A stretch of DNA of 64,000 nucleotides from RUG334 sp045599645 (GTDB lineage: Bacteria; Muiribacteriota; Ozemobacteria; Ozemobacterales; Ozemobacteraceae), in assembly GCA_045599645.1 (NCBI GenBank), contig JAZRWI010000004.1, forward strand, positions 62,001 through 126,000, given 5' to 3'. The notes below the pieces were generated by a model, which saw only the letters and a program-made list of their open reading frames with translations, had not been told where the DNA came from and ran no database searches. A program made the position numbers and the translations under genes. Positions 25,487-34,709 of the stretch are shown in pieces (the stretch's first letter is position 1; the number at the start of each line of letters is the position of its first letter).

Positions 25487-26395
25487 TTACCAGCGACCAA
25501 CATATCTGACTTCTTCTTCGATATCTATACCAAGTTCACTCTTTACTTTTTCTTTTAATAGCTTAGCAAGATTTCTCACGTCAGAAGCAGTAGCATTACC
25601 TTTATTTATTATAAAATTAGCATGCTTTTCGAAAACAGAGGCACCACCGAAGCTCATGCTCTTTGCTCCAACCTTATCTAAAAACATTCCAGCAGCCTGA
25701 CGACGAGTTTCACCAGGAGCAGGAGGTAAATTTTTAAAATAAGAACCAGCACAGCCAATCTCTTTGTCTGGATGCTTAGAATGACGCTGTTCAAGAATTT
25801 CATCAATTTTTGCCTGAATTTCTTTTTTATCGCCGGCTTCAAGCTGAAAAACGCCAGACAGAATAACAATAGGTTCCTTTTTAGCACGGCTCGTTCTGTA
25901 GTCGAACTGCATGAATTCTTTATCTACAGTCTGAACCTTGCCGTCCATAGTCATAATATCGCAGCTCACAAGCAAATCAGAGATGCTTTTTCCATAAGCA
26001 CCAGCATTACCACAAATAGCTCCGCCTATAGTTCCTGGAATACCTGCAAAGGATTCTGCACCTGCCAGGCCTTCCTGCTGAGCTATTTTTACAAGGTAAC
26101 CGAAATCGAAGCCAGATGATAAAGTAATCTGTGTTTTATCATGATCAACTTTGCAAATGTCTTCACACTGATTATGTATAACAAGACCTTCCATGCCATT
26201 GTCGGATACAACAAGATTTGAACCACCACCCAGAATAAAGAATGGCATTTTTTGTTCATTAGCATATCTTACGGCGTCACACATTGCATCAACGCAATCT
26301 GCTGAATAAAAAAGGTCTGCATTACCACCTAGTTTAAAGGTAACCAAGTGCTTTATAGGAACATTTTCATGAATAAATTCTGAATTAAATTTCAT
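25487..26395 (-). CDS. murB: UDP-N-acetylenolpyruvoylglucosamine reductase
   Basis: 302 residues, type II (short) MurB. FAD-binding motifs ILGGGSNLVVSD and GIPGTIGGAICGNAGAYG are intact; the proton-donor serine is in GCAGSYFKNLPP; and the C-terminal Glu region (KVKSELGIDIEEEVRYVG) is present. It reduces the enolpyruvyl group to give UDP-N-acetylmuramate in peptidoglycan synthesis using NADPH. Follows the cyclophilin gene by 17 bases and precedes the S4 gene. Confidence 0.96.
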   Translation of the reverse strand: MKFNSEFIHENVPIKHLVTFKLGGNADLFYSADCVDAMCDAVRYANEQKMPFFILGGGSNLVVSDNGMEGLVIHNQCEDICKVDHDKTQITLSSGFDFGYLVKIAQQEGLAGAESFAGIPGTIGGAICGNAGAYGKSISDLLVSCDIMTMDGKVQTVDKEFMQFDYRTSRAKKEPIVILSGVFQLEAGDKKEIQAKIDEILEQRHSKHPDKEIGCAGSYFKNLPPAPGETRRQAAGMFLDKVGAKSMSFGGASVFEKHANFIINKGNATASDVRNLAKLLKEKVKSELGIDIEEEVRYVGRW

Positions 26396-26412
26396 CTCTG
26401 ATTGCCTGTTTA

Positions 26413-27006
26413 TTACTTAGCAGCAGGAGCACCCTGAAGAATAGTAATATTCATCTTATCGCCCATACGAACTTTTTCTGGAACATCATGACCACTTCTA
26501 AGCTGACCAAATACAGTATACTGACCATCAAGATGTGGGATTCTGTCTAAGCAGATATAGAACTGGCTGCCGGCAGAATCCGGATCCATAGCACGAGCCA
26601 TAGCTAATGTGCCTTTAAGGTGTGGACGATTATTGAATTCAGCTTTAATATTGTAGCCTGGTCCGCCAGTGCCATCGCCCTTCGGGTCACCGCCCTGAAT
26701 TACAAAGCCAGAAACTACACGATGGAATTTAAGACCATTATAGAAACCTTTATCAATGAGATTCAACATGCTTTCAACATGCTTTGGTGCTGAATCTGGA
26801 AAAAGTTCAAGAATCATATCGCCACGGTCAGTGGAAATCTTGATAACTGGGTTATCAGCTTTTTCAAGCTTAACATCTGCTGGAATTGCGGAATTAGTTG
26901 TCATAGTAACAGCCCCTATCTGAGAATTTTGAACTGGTGCATTCTGAGCCATGGTAATTGGGCAAAAAGCCAAAGCCATGAGCGCAGCTAGAAAAATTTT
27001 ACGCAT
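26413..27006 (-). CDS. Exported cyclophilin-type peptidyl-prolyl isomerase
   Basis: 197 residues from ATG 27004-27006 with GGAG about 8 bases upstream; an in-frame ATG at 27040 is less well placed. Signal peptide MRKIFLAALMALAFCPITMAQ. The cyclophilin core has FHRVVSGFVIQGGDPKGDG (catalytic Arg) and GSQFYICLDRIPHLDGQYT. It speeds cis-trans isomerisation of prolyl bonds, here in the periplasm. First gene of a likely operon with murB. Confidence 0.93.
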   Translation of the reverse strand: MRKIFLAALMALAFCPITMAQNAPVQNSQIGAVTMTTNSAIPADVKLEKADNPVIKISTDRGDMILELFPDSAPKHVESMLNLIDKGFYNGLKFHRVVSGFVIQGGDPKGDGTGGPGYNIKAEFNNRPHLKGTLAMARAMDPDSAGSQFYICLDRIPHLDGQYTVFGQLRSGHDVPEKVRMGDKMNITILQGAPAAK

Positions 27007-27122
27007 TGTTTGTCTCCATTTTTTAATTCTTTGTATTATCATACTACAACAAATAAAGAATAATTTCCATAGGTAGCCCTATCCTCTTGACCAAATTTCT
27101 TTTTTTAAGTAATATCACTCGC

Positions 27123-28202
27123 ATGTATGAAAAATTATTATTTCCAGTAAAAATTGGTTTAAGAACAGTAAAAAATAAGATAGTAGCAGCACCAAATCCA
27201 AGCTTTCTTTGTGATGACGAAGGGAATCTAACCCCCAAGTATTTTAATTATTATAAAGAAATGGCAGATAAAAGTGCTGGTATAATTATTATGGAATCCG
27301 CAGCAATCTCCAAGGAGGGTCGCGGATGGCACAATCAATGTGTTGTTTCCGACAGCCTTAATTTTCTTGGAATCTCTGAACTTGTTGTAAAAATGAGAAA
27401 TCAGGATTGTCTACCTATGATACAGCTATATCATGGTGGGATAAATGCTATTTCTGGTCCCAGGAATAAGCTCTACGGTCCTTCCAAAATAAGTCATAAA
27501 AAGATTTCTGGTAGCATTATTGAATTAACAGAAACAGATATAGACACTATAGCTAATCAATATAAAAAAGCTGCTGGTTTAATATGGAACGCTGGTTTTT
27601 CCGGTGTTGAAATAAATGCAGCAGAAGGCAGTTTGCTACACCAGTTCCTTTCCCCAATAACCAATAAAAGAACTGACCAGTTTGCTTTTGGTTATGATAA
27701 TGGAATATTGATTCTTCGAAAGGTTATTTCAGCCATAAAGGAAGTTGTTTCTGATATGGTTATCTGTGTAAAGCTTTCCATGCGGGATTTAATTCCAGGT
27801 GGCGCTGGTCTCAAAAATTGTATTGAGGTTGCCAGGGAACTAAAAGCACTTGGTGTAAATTTATTCCACGTAACAGAAGGTTTGAAAATAGGCGATACTG
27901 CCTGTTTACATCCTTATTTAAGAAACAATCAGAATCCTTCACCATTCGCAGATGATGCTATAGTTTTCAGAGCTGAAACCAAGAGCCAGGTAATCCTCTC
28001 AACAGGCATGAGAACTCCTGAAATAGCAGAAAAGACTTTAACAAGGGAATGCTGCGATTTTATTTCCCTTAGCAGAAGCTTAAACTGTGAGCCAGAATGG
28101 ATTGACATGGCAATTACCAATCAACCTATTGAATTCTACAAAAAATGCAAATGCTGTATGCTTTGCCAGGCAGCAAATAAAGGCTGTATTCTTCGTAGAT
28201 AG
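27123..28202 (+). CDS. Old yellow enzyme-type flavin oxidoreductase, short form
   Basis: 359 residues from ATG 27123; an upstream in-frame TTG at 27087 would overlap the divergent promoter region. The N-terminal FMN barrel matches the family (LLFPVKIGLRTVKNKIVAAPN, GFSGVEINAAEGSLLHQFLSP). The C-terminus stops at CKCCMLCQAANKGC, which looks like the Cys-rich [4Fe-4S] binding site of 2,4-dienoyl-CoA reductase-type members, but the following FAD/NADH domain is missing. Several catalytic-site signatures of the full-length class (for example the HGxHG loop) are altered to YHGGINAI. A reductase of enals or similar is possible; partner reductase unknown. Confidence 0.8.
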   Translation: MYEKLLFPVKIGLRTVKNKIVAAPNPSFLCDDEGNLTPKYFNYYKEMADKSAGIIIMESAAISKEGRGWHNQCVVSDSLNFLGISELVVKMRNQDCLPMIQLYHGGINAISGPRNKLYGPSKISHKKISGSIIELTETDIDTIANQYKKAAGLIWNAGFSGVEINAAEGSLLHQFLSPITNKRTDQFAFGYDNGILILRKVISAIKEVVSDMVICVKLSMRDLIPGGAGLKNCIEVARELKALGVNLFHVTEGLKIGDTACLHPYLRNNQNPSPFADDAIVFRAETKSQVILSTGMRTPEIAEKTLTRECCDFISLSRSLNCEPEWIDMAITNQPIEFYKKCKCCMLCQAANKGCILRR

Positions 28203-28211
28203 GAGAAATAT

Positions 28212-29198
28212 ATGAAAAAATTAGTATTTTTATTAGCTTTTCTTTTAACAGCAACCACTTTAAGTGCTCAAGGTCTTCTTGGAACTCTTCTGGGTGGCGA
28301 TAGCGAACCCAAAGGACCAAGAGTAAAATTTGTAAGTGGGGACCCGGAAGCCAAGGAAGAAATTCTTATGATTAAACTTCATGGCGTTATTATGGAAAAA
28401 GACGAGGAAGACACTTCAGTCATGTCGCTTCGTCAGAAAAAAAGTATTGTAGACGCAATTAAAGACAATTTAAAACTGGCTGCTAACCGTGAAGCAGTTA
28501 AAGCAGTTTACTTAGAAATCAATTCACCTGGTGGTGAAGTTACAGCAAGTGATGTAATTTATCATTACCTCAAAGTATTTTCTGAAGAAACAAAGAAGCC
28601 TGTTTTTGCCCATATAACCAACACAGGTGCTTCAGGTGCTTATTATGCCGCTTGTGGTTGTACTAAGATTTATGCAATGCCAACCTCAATGATAGGCAGT
28701 ATTGGTGTTCTTCTTCAATCCATGAACATTGAAGAACTCGCTAATAAAATTGGTATTAAACCTGTGACCATTAAGTCAGATAAAACTCCTATGAAAGATG
28801 TTCTTTCACCATTCAGACAAACAACAGAAGAAGAAAAGGCTATGCTTCTTGAACTCGTTGAAGATAGCTATCAGCGTTTTGTTGAAATTGTTTCTGAAAA
28901 CCGAAAGCTTAAGAAAGAAGACGTTATAAAGCTTGCTAATGGTTCAATCTATACAGCTAACAAATCTCTCAAGCTTGGGCTCATTGATGGTATTGGTTAT
29001 AGAGAAGATGTTGTTGCAGAAGCATGCAAGATGCTTGATTTGAAATCATTGGCTGTTGTAAAGATAAAGGAAGAAAAGAATACATGGTCTGAACTTCTTG
29101 GTGCATTGTCAGAAAGATCATCTGATATTCGCCCAGTAGTAGATACCTTCTTGGAACAACTCACAATTGGCAACACACCAATTATGATGTTTAAATAA
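28212..29198 (+). CDS. sppA: Signal peptide peptidase SppA-like S49 protease
   Basis: 328 residues, ATG after AGGAG. Signal peptide or anchor MKKLVFLLAFLLTATTLSA. Nucleophile Ser about residue 141 in NTGASGAYYAACG; general-base Lys about residue 195 in DKTPMKDVLSP, the spacing seen in short SppA. It degrades cleaved signal peptides in the membrane. It is 9 bases after the OYE gene and 4 before an epimerase gene, so the three likely form an operon. Confidence 0.92.
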   Translation: MKKLVFLLAFLLTATTLSAQGLLGTLLGGDSEPKGPRVKFVSGDPEAKEEILMIKLHGVIMEKDEEDTSVMSLRQKKSIVDAIKDNLKLAANREAVKAVYLEINSPGGEVTASDVIYHYLKVFSEETKKPVFAHITNTGASGAYYAACGCTKIYAMPTSMIGSIGVLLQSMNIEELANKIGIKPVTIKSDKTPMKDVLSPFRQTTEEEKAMLLELVEDSYQRFVEIVSENRKLKKEDVIKLANGSIYTANKSLKLGLIDGIGYREDVVAEACKMLDLKSLAVVKIKEEKNTWSELLGALSERSSDIRPVVDTFLEQLTIGNTPIMMFK

Positions 29199-29202
29199 AA
29201 AT

Positions 29203-30237
29203 ATGAAAATTTGTATTACCGGTGGTGCCGGCTTCTTAGGAATAAATTTGACACGCTACCTCTTGTCCAAAGGGCATCAGGTGGTTTCAATAGATTTTGC
29301 AGAATATACTTATCCAGAAAAGTCAGTTGTCAATGCAATTCTTGGCGACATTCGACATCCTGATGAAGTCCGAGAAGCAGTAAGAGGCTGCGATGTTGTT
29401 GTTCATGCCGCCGCCGCCCTCCCCTTATACACCCCCGAAGACATATTTTCAACCGACATTGAAGGTAGTCGGATTGTTTTGGAAGAATCATACAAAGCTG
29501 GTATCAGAAGAGTAATACAAATTTCTTCTACTGCTGTGTATGGCATTCCAAAGCATCATCCTATTTACGAAGACGATGAACTAATTGGCGTAGGCCCCTA
29601 TGGCAAAGCAAAAATCGAAGCAGAAAAGGTCTGTGCTGATTTCAGGAATAAGGGAATGTGCGTTCCTATTATCAGGCCAAAATCCTTTGTAGGCCCGGAA
29701 CGTTTAGGTGTATTTGCCATGTTTTATGACTGGGCAAGCACCGGGCATGGATTCCCTGTTTTGGGGAATGGTCGAAATCTTTATCAGTATCTAGATGTAG
29801 AAGACCTTTGTGATGCCATTTACACATGCATAACTGGTGAAGCCAAAGTTGTTAACGATACCTTCAATATAGGCGCAAAAGAATTCGGTACCTTTGGCGG
29901 AGACTTTCAAGCAGTATTAAACAGAGCTGGCTTTGGAAAGCATGTAAAATGTTTCCCGGCAACTCCTGCTGTCTTGGCATTAAGACTGCTTGAAAAGCTT
30001 CATTTATCGCCTTTATATGAATGGGTTTATGAAACGGCCTACAGAGACAGCTTTGTTTCAATCGAGAAAGCAGAGAAAGCACTCAACTTCAAGCCTAAAT
30101 ATTCCAATAAACAAGCATTATTGAGAAATTACGAATGGTATCTGGCCAACAGGAGCAAATTCCAGAACCAGACTGGAGTTTCCCATCGCGTTCCTTGGAA
30201 ACAAGGCGCCTTGGAGTTATTAAAAAAGTTGTTCTAA
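29203..30237 (+). CDS. NAD-dependent epimerase/dehydratase (extended SDR)
   Basis: 344 residues. Rossmann motif GGAGFLGINL, then ISSTAVYG and the catalytic YGKAKIEAE (Tyr-x3-Lys). This is the extended short-chain dehydrogenase family that epimerises, dehydrates or reduces nucleotide sugars or sterol-like substrates. The start is 4 bases after the sppA stop. Substrate not determinable; no polysaccharide genes are adjacent on this strand. Confidence 0.87.
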   Translation: MKICITGGAGFLGINLTRYLLSKGHQVVSIDFAEYTYPEKSVVNAILGDIRHPDEVREAVRGCDVVVHAAAALPLYTPEDIFSTDIEGSRIVLEESYKAGIRRVIQISSTAVYGIPKHHPIYEDDELIGVGPYGKAKIEAEKVCADFRNKGMCVPIIRPKSFVGPERLGVFAMFYDWASTGHGFPVLGNGRNLYQYLDVEDLCDAIYTCITGEAKVVNDTFNIGAKEFGTFGGDFQAVLNRAGFGKHVKCFPATPAVLALRLLEKLHLSPLYEWVYETAYRDSFVSIEKAEKALNFKPKYSNKQALLRNYEWYLANRSKFQNQTGVSHRVPWKQGALELLKKLF

Positions 30238-30250
30238 CATAATTCCAGCT

Positions 30251-31522
30251 TTAACAAAGAGAAGCTAGCCATTTCCAGGCAGGCACTACATTTATAGTAA
30301 GCCCAGAGAAGGTTAGTTTTTTTTCTTCAGAATTCGTTATTATCAATAGCTTTGCATTGTCAAGATGCTTATTTAATTTTATGAAAGCCTTAGTTTCACG
30401 TTCAAAAGTTTCCAGGTCGTCCAATATATTGTAACTTACCTGTATAGCCAGGTTTTCATCGGGAACGAAAAAATCAACCTCCACATTACGTTCATAGAAA
30501 AACACGTTGCCCATGCCGTATCTTCTTATAAGCTCTATTGCAACAAGATTTTCCAGAAGTGCTGATTCATTCTTTGGACAAAATAAGCTAAGTAAACCGT
30601 TATCCATAAAATAATATTTTGGCGAAGTTTCTTTTTGAACGAGCTTAGCAGCATAATTATAAACTGGAAACATTATATAGGCTTCAAGTATTAAATCTAT
30701 GTATTTTATTATTGTTGCTTTTCCCATTGAAAGCCCGGCCCCTTTCAGAATATTAGCCATTCTAGAAAAAGAAACCGGTGTTCTAACTGTTTCAGCTATT
30801 TTTTTTATTATAAGTTTTATTGCAAAATCATTAGTTATATTGTTTCTTGCCAACACATCACCCAGATATATCGTCTGATATATGCTGCTCAAATAGTCGC
30901 GTTTTGATACAACATTTAACAGTTCTGGGAAAGCACCATTATGAACATAGCAATCATATTCAGGTGATATTTCAGCTCTATTTCTTGTAGTAAATGTTCC
31001 TTCAAGCAAATCGTTTTTACATAAAGCAGTTAAATAAGTCGGGAAATTGTAAGGATAAACATTTTTTATTATATATCTGCCACCAAGTGTAGAAGCAACT
31101 TCACGACTTATCATCTTACTATTACTGCCTGTTATTGACACACAATATTTTGTATCTGCCAATCTTCTTACAAATTTATCCCAACCTCTTATATTCTGTA
31201 TTTCATCAAAGAACAGGTAAGGTTTGCCTTCCTTTCCAGTTAATTCTATAGCTATTTCGAGAATTGTATTTAAGTCAGCAGTTTCACATTCTAATAATCT
31301 TTCATCTTCAAAATTAACGTAGAATATTCTTTTTTGTGGTATACCAGCCTTCAGGTATTCATGTATAAGCTGATACACAAGAAAAGATTTGCCACTTCTC
31401 CTTATGCCAACAAAGCAGTAATTAACATTCAGCTCAAGATTGTATTCTCTTACAACAAAAGGTTGAAAAAGATAAGCTTCTTTCTGGTCAAATATAGCTT
31501 CTTTTAATATCTCTCTGTTCAT
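30251..31522 (-). CDS. ATP-binding protein, AAA plus DUF4143-like C-terminus
   Basis: 423 residues. Walker A GIRRSGKS, Walker B PYLFFDEIQNI, sensor-like SITGSNSKMISRE, and C-terminal restriction-endonuclease-like domain ending (NVEVDFFVPDENLAIQVSYN, the D-x-x-V-Q strand) as in DUF4143 proteins. ATG after AAGGAG. Members are common in gut and archaeal genomes; roles suggested include defence or toxin-antitoxin function, none established. The palindrome array at 31609-32069 lies immediately upstream. Confidence 0.88.
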   Translation of the reverse strand: MNREILKEAIFDQKEAYLFQPFVVREYNLELNVNYCFVGIRRSGKSFLVYQLIHEYLKAGIPQKRIFYVNFEDERLLECETADLNTILEIAIELTGKEGKPYLFFDEIQNIRGWDKFVRRLADTKYCVSITGSNSKMISREVASTLGGRYIIKNVYPYNFPTYLTALCKNDLLEGTFTTRNRAEISPEYDCYVHNGAFPELLNVVSKRDYLSSIYQTIYLGDVLARNNITNDFAIKLIIKKIAETVRTPVSFSRMANILKGAGLSMGKATIIKYIDLILEAYIMFPVYNYAAKLVQKETSPKYYFMDNGLLSLFCPKNESALLENLVAIELIRRYGMGNVFFYERNVEVDFFVPDENLAIQVSYNILDDLETFERETKAFIKLNKHLDNAKLLIITNSEEKKLTFSGLTINVVPAWKWLASLC

Positions 31523-31608
31523 AATTACTCCTTATGCATATATCAATTGTCAAATGAAATCTACTAGCAAATAATACAATGCTTGATTTCAATATTCAGA
31601 ACTCAATT

Positions 31609-32069
31609 AGATATTGTTCTGATTCTAGAACAATACTCAATCAATATTGTTCTATCCACAAAACAATATCAGTTATTTTTGTTCTATCAACAAAACAATA
31701 TAACATGTTTTTGTTTCATTCACAAAACAATATTACTTGATTTTCGTTCTGCTTTCAGAACATTACTGTTTATTTTTTGTTCTAACGACGAAACATTTCT
31801 ATTTGTTTTTGTTCTATCTACGAAACAATATTTCTTGTTTTTTGTTCCGTTTTTTGTTCCGTTTTCAGAACTATACTGTTTTATTTTTGTTCTATCAACA
31901 AAACAATACTGTTTATTTTTGTTCTATCAGCAAAACGACAATACTTAATTTCGTTCTATCAATAAAACAGTTTTGCTCTTTTTTTGTTCTATAAAAGAAA
32001 CAATATTTTTTATTATTGTTCTACAAGCAAAACAACTTATGCATTTTACGTTTCACACACAAAAAAAAC
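31609..32069. repeat. Array of about 14 imperfect palindromes at 32-33 bp period
   Basis: Each unit carries a GTTCT-type core; cores start at 31616, 31649, 31681, 31713, 31746, 31779, 31811, 31844 (with an extra partial copy at 31856), 31889, 31921, 31953, 31986, 32018 and 32050. Spacing is 32 or 33 throughout apart from one 12-bp insertion. Typical unit: GTTCTATCAACAAAACAATA plus about 12 variable bases. The clearest dyads are TTGTTCT-N6-AGAACAA (31614) and GTTCTG-N4-CAGAAC (31746). The rest of the 31523-32139 gap (31523-31608 and 32070-32139) has no gene. Confidence 0.9.
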
Positions 32070-32139
32070 TTTTACCAGTATAGTAAAATTAATGATTTTG
32101 ATGTAATATGTTTGCAAATACAACAAAGGACGTGTTTTC

Positions 32140-33117
32140 ATGAAAGTTATCGTTACTGGTGGTGCAGGTTTCATAGGTTCAGCCATGGTATGGCAGTTAA
32201 ATCAGCGTGGTATCACAGATATCCTGATAGTTGATCATCTTGGCAACAGCCCAGAAAAATGGAAAAACCTTCGCAAGCTTCAGTATACAGACTATATGGA
32301 ACGCGAAGAATTCATCGCACAGATAGAAGACGGCGCTTTTGATGAATGCGGTTTCGATGTGATCATTCATTTGGGTGCTTGTTCCAGCACAACTCAGACT
32401 GATTGTACTTATCTTGTTCACAATAACTATGAATTCAGTAAAGCCTTGGCCATATATGCCGACGAAAATAACGTGAGATTCATCTATGCTAGCAGTGCTG
32501 CTACTTATGGTGACGGCGAACTTGGCTTCAAGGATGATGAAGCAGAAAGTGGAAAGCTTATTCCACTTAACATGTATGGCTATTCAAAGCAGATGTTCGA
32601 TAACTGGATGAAAGAAACAGGTTTACTCGAAAAAGCAGTAGCCTGCAAATTCTTCAATGTATTTGGTCCAAATGAATACCACAAGGAATCAATGAGAAGC
32701 TTTATTCTGAAATCTTATGAACAGATAAAAGCTGAAGGCAAGGTAAAGCTTTTCAAGTCATATAATCCAAATTATAAAGACGGCGAAATGCTAAGAGACT
32801 TTGTATATGTCAAAGACATTGTTTCAATGATTATGCATTTTGTTGACCACAGCGACCTTCATGGCATCTATAATATGGGAACAGGCAAAGCCCGCAATTG
32901 GAATGACCTTGTTGCAGCAACCTTCAGAGCAATGGGTCTTGAACCCAACATTGAATACATCGAAATGCCAATGAGCATCCGCAACCAGTATCAGTATTTC
33001 ACTGAAGCCGACATCAGCAAACTCCGCTCCACCGGTTACGACAAGCCCACCTTTACTCTCGAAGAAGCTATCACCGACTACATCCAGAATTACCTGATGA
33101 AGAACGAAAGACTGTAA
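32140..33117 (+). CDS. rfaD: ADP-L-glycero-D-manno-heptose 6-epimerase
   Basis: 325 residues, ATG after AAAGGA. NADP-binding TGGAGFIGSAMVWQLN; VDHLGNSPEKWKNL; catalytic Tyr/Lys in MYGYSKQMFDNWM; FNVFGPNEYHKESMRS is typical of HldD/RfaD. It makes ADP-L-glycero-heptose for the LPS inner core, which implies an outer membrane with heptose-containing LPS. A degraded copy of its 3' end lies at 34200-34709, so the locus has been duplicated. Confidence 0.95.
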   Translation: MKVIVTGGAGFIGSAMVWQLNQRGITDILIVDHLGNSPEKWKNLRKLQYTDYMEREEFIAQIEDGAFDECGFDVIIHLGACSSTTQTDCTYLVHNNYEFSKALAIYADENNVRFIYASSAATYGDGELGFKDDEAESGKLIPLNMYGYSKQMFDNWMKETGLLEKAVACKFFNVFGPNEYHKESMRSFILKSYEQIKAEGKVKLFKSYNPNYKDGEMLRDFVYVKDIVSMIMHFVDHSDLHGIYNMGTGKARNWNDLVAATFRAMGLEPNIEYIEMPMSIRNQYQYFTEADISKLRSTGYDKPTFTLEEAITDYIQNYLMKNERL

Positions 33118-33228
33118 GACAAAGCTTGAAAACCAAGTAACTCAGATTTCATCAAGGATTGTTTTTCGTAAGTATATTCTTGCTATTTGCCAGAAAAAAA
33201 ATTAGAATTTAAATAGAAAGGCAATATT

Positions 33229-34170
33229 ATGGGCAAGAAAGATTCTTCAACAAAAAAGTTAATGCAGAACAATGAAATTTTTGCAGATGCATTTAATTTC
33301 CTTGTATATGACGGTAAAAAAGTTATTAAACCAAATGATTTACAACCATTAGATACAACCAGTCTTGTCATACCATTTGAAGGTAAAGATTCAAAGGCGG
33401 TTCAGAAATATAGAGATGTTCTAAAGAAACTGGTCATAAAAAAAACACCTGAAGTGGCTTATGTTGTTTTAGGAATAGAAAATCAAAGTGATATACATTT
33501 AGCAATGCCTGTAAGGAATATGCTTTATGACGCCATACAATATGCTAATCAGGTTGAAGAACTGGCAAAACAGAATAAGCATAAAAGCGAGGTAGAATTT
33601 CTATCTGGACTTAAATGTGAAAATAAACTAATGCCTGTTATAACTTTAACGGTTTATTTTGGTGCAAAACCGTGGTCTGGTCCAAAATCATTAAAAGAAA
33701 TGCTTAACATGCCAGATAAATCCTTGGCCAAATTTATACAAGATTATAAAATTTATCTGGTTAGCCCACAATTACCGGACAAAAAGCTTGATAAATTGTC
33801 TTCAAATCTACGTGAAGTCATGAAGGTCATAAAATATTCACAAAAGAAGTCAGACCTCAATAGACTTTTTACCACCAACAGAAGATATAAATCCATAGAT
33901 ACCGATGCCGCCATGGTTATCAAAGATATGACGAACCTGGAAATTAAAGTTGATAATAAAAAGGAGAAAACCAATATGTGCAAAGCCTGGGAAGATTTAA
34001 AAGTTGAATTGTTAGCCAAAGGTAAAAAAGAGGGTAAGAAAGAGGGCGAAAAGAAAGAACAAGTTAAGTACATAAAGGAAAATCTAAAAAAAGCAAAAGC
34101 ACTTGTCAAAGCCGGCACAGCAAAGGAAATTGTTGCAAAAATCATGGGCGTTAATATAGCGTTGCTGTAA
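33229..34170 (+). CDS. Rpn-family recombination-promoting nuclease-like protein
   Basis: 313 residues, ATG after GAAAGG. N-terminal half is a PD-(D/E)XK-type nuclease of the Rpn/transposase-like family: NEIFADAFNFLVYDGKKV, then VLGIENQSDIHLAMPVR (the E-N-Q core), and LKCENKLMPVITLTVYFG. The C-terminus is a Lys/Glu-rich coiled coil (KKEGKKEGEKKEQ). E. coli Rpn proteins are DNA nucleases that stimulate RecA-independent recombination. The 3' part of this gene is repeated at 34239-34530, inside a broken rfaD copy. Confidence 0.85.
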   Translation: MGKKDSSTKKLMQNNEIFADAFNFLVYDGKKVIKPNDLQPLDTTSLVIPFEGKDSKAVQKYRDVLKKLVIKKTPEVAYVVLGIENQSDIHLAMPVRNMLYDAIQYANQVEELAKQNKHKSEVEFLSGLKCENKLMPVITLTVYFGAKPWSGPKSLKEMLNMPDKSLAKFIQDYKIYLVSPQLPDKKLDKLSSNLREVMKVIKYSQKKSDLNRLFTTNRRYKSIDTDAAMVIKDMTNLEIKVDNKKEKTNMCKAWEDLKVELLAKGKKEGKKEGEKKEQVKYIKENLKKAKALVKAGTAKEIVAKIMGVNIALL

Positions 34171-34199
34171 ACTTTCACCTAATATATAGAACCACCAAG

Positions 34200-34238
34200 T
34201 GTCAGAAATTGAAATGATCTCGTATCTGCTACCTTCAA
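34200..34238 (+). pseudogene. rfaD 3' relic, first segment
   Basis: GTCAGAAATTGAAATGATCT and following bases match the active rfaD near 32888-32926 (GCCCGCAATTGGAATGACCT). The relic is cut at about 34239 by the rpn fragment and resumes at about 34531. Confidence 0.7.
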
Positions 34239-34530
34239 TAGTTATCAAGGATATGACCAACCTGGATGTTTAAATTGATACCAAGAAGGAGAAAACCAAT
34301 ATGTGCAAAGCCTGGGAAGATTTAAAAGTTGAATTGTTAGCCAAAGGAGAAAAGAAGGGGAAAAAGGAGGGTAGAAAGGAAGGCGAAAAGAAAGAACAAG
34401 TTAAGTACATAAAGGAAAATCTAAAAAAAGCAAAAGCTCTTGTCAAAGCCGGCACAGCAAAGAGAATTGTTGCCAAAATCATGGGCGTTAATATAGCTTT
34501 ACTGTGAAGACTATAAACGTCAAAGCTACA
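34239..34530 (+). pseudogene. rpn 3' fragment nested in the rfaD relic
   Basis: From GTTATCAAGGATATGACC on, this repeats the 3' end of the Rpn gene (about 33915-34170) with an in-frame stop (TTTAAATTG region) near the start and scattered changes. An intact 68-residue frame remains (34301-34507, MCKAWEDLKVELLAKG) that equals the Rpn C-terminal coiled coil. It has its own GGAGAAAACCAAT-ATG context, so expression of the small coiled-coil alone cannot be ruled out. Confidence 0.8.
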
Positions 34531-34709
34531 ACCTTGAACCGCATATTGAATACCTCCAAATGCTAATGGCCATTCGCAATCAATATCAATATTCAATGAA
34601 GCCGATATCAGTAAACCCCGTTCCGCCAGTTATGACAAATCACCCTACACCTTGGAAGAAGCCATAACCGATTATATTCAGAACTATCTGATGAATAAAA
34701 GAAAAACGT
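34531..34709 (+). pseudogene. rfaD 3' relic, second segment
   Basis: ACCTTGAACCGCATATTGAA to about 34709 matches the last about 60 codons of the active rfaD (32938-33115), frameshifted. It ends GAACTATCTGATGAATAAAA, equivalent to the last codons of rfaD, directly before the FkbM gene. Confidence 0.8.

Noticed and set aside
31583..31994. Two overlapping plus-strand frames of 121 and 85 codons in the palindrome array
   Set aside because: They are by-products of the 32-33 bp repeat, which lacks stops in some frames; no ribosome binding site and the translation is repeat-derived.
31609..32069. CRISPR array
   Set aside because: The repeats are too divergent, the spacers are only 12-13 bp and A+T-rich, and no cas genes are near.
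33229..34170. Insertion sequence carrying a transposase
   Set aside because: The Rpn family has been called transposase, but no terminal inverted repeats or target duplications were found around it.
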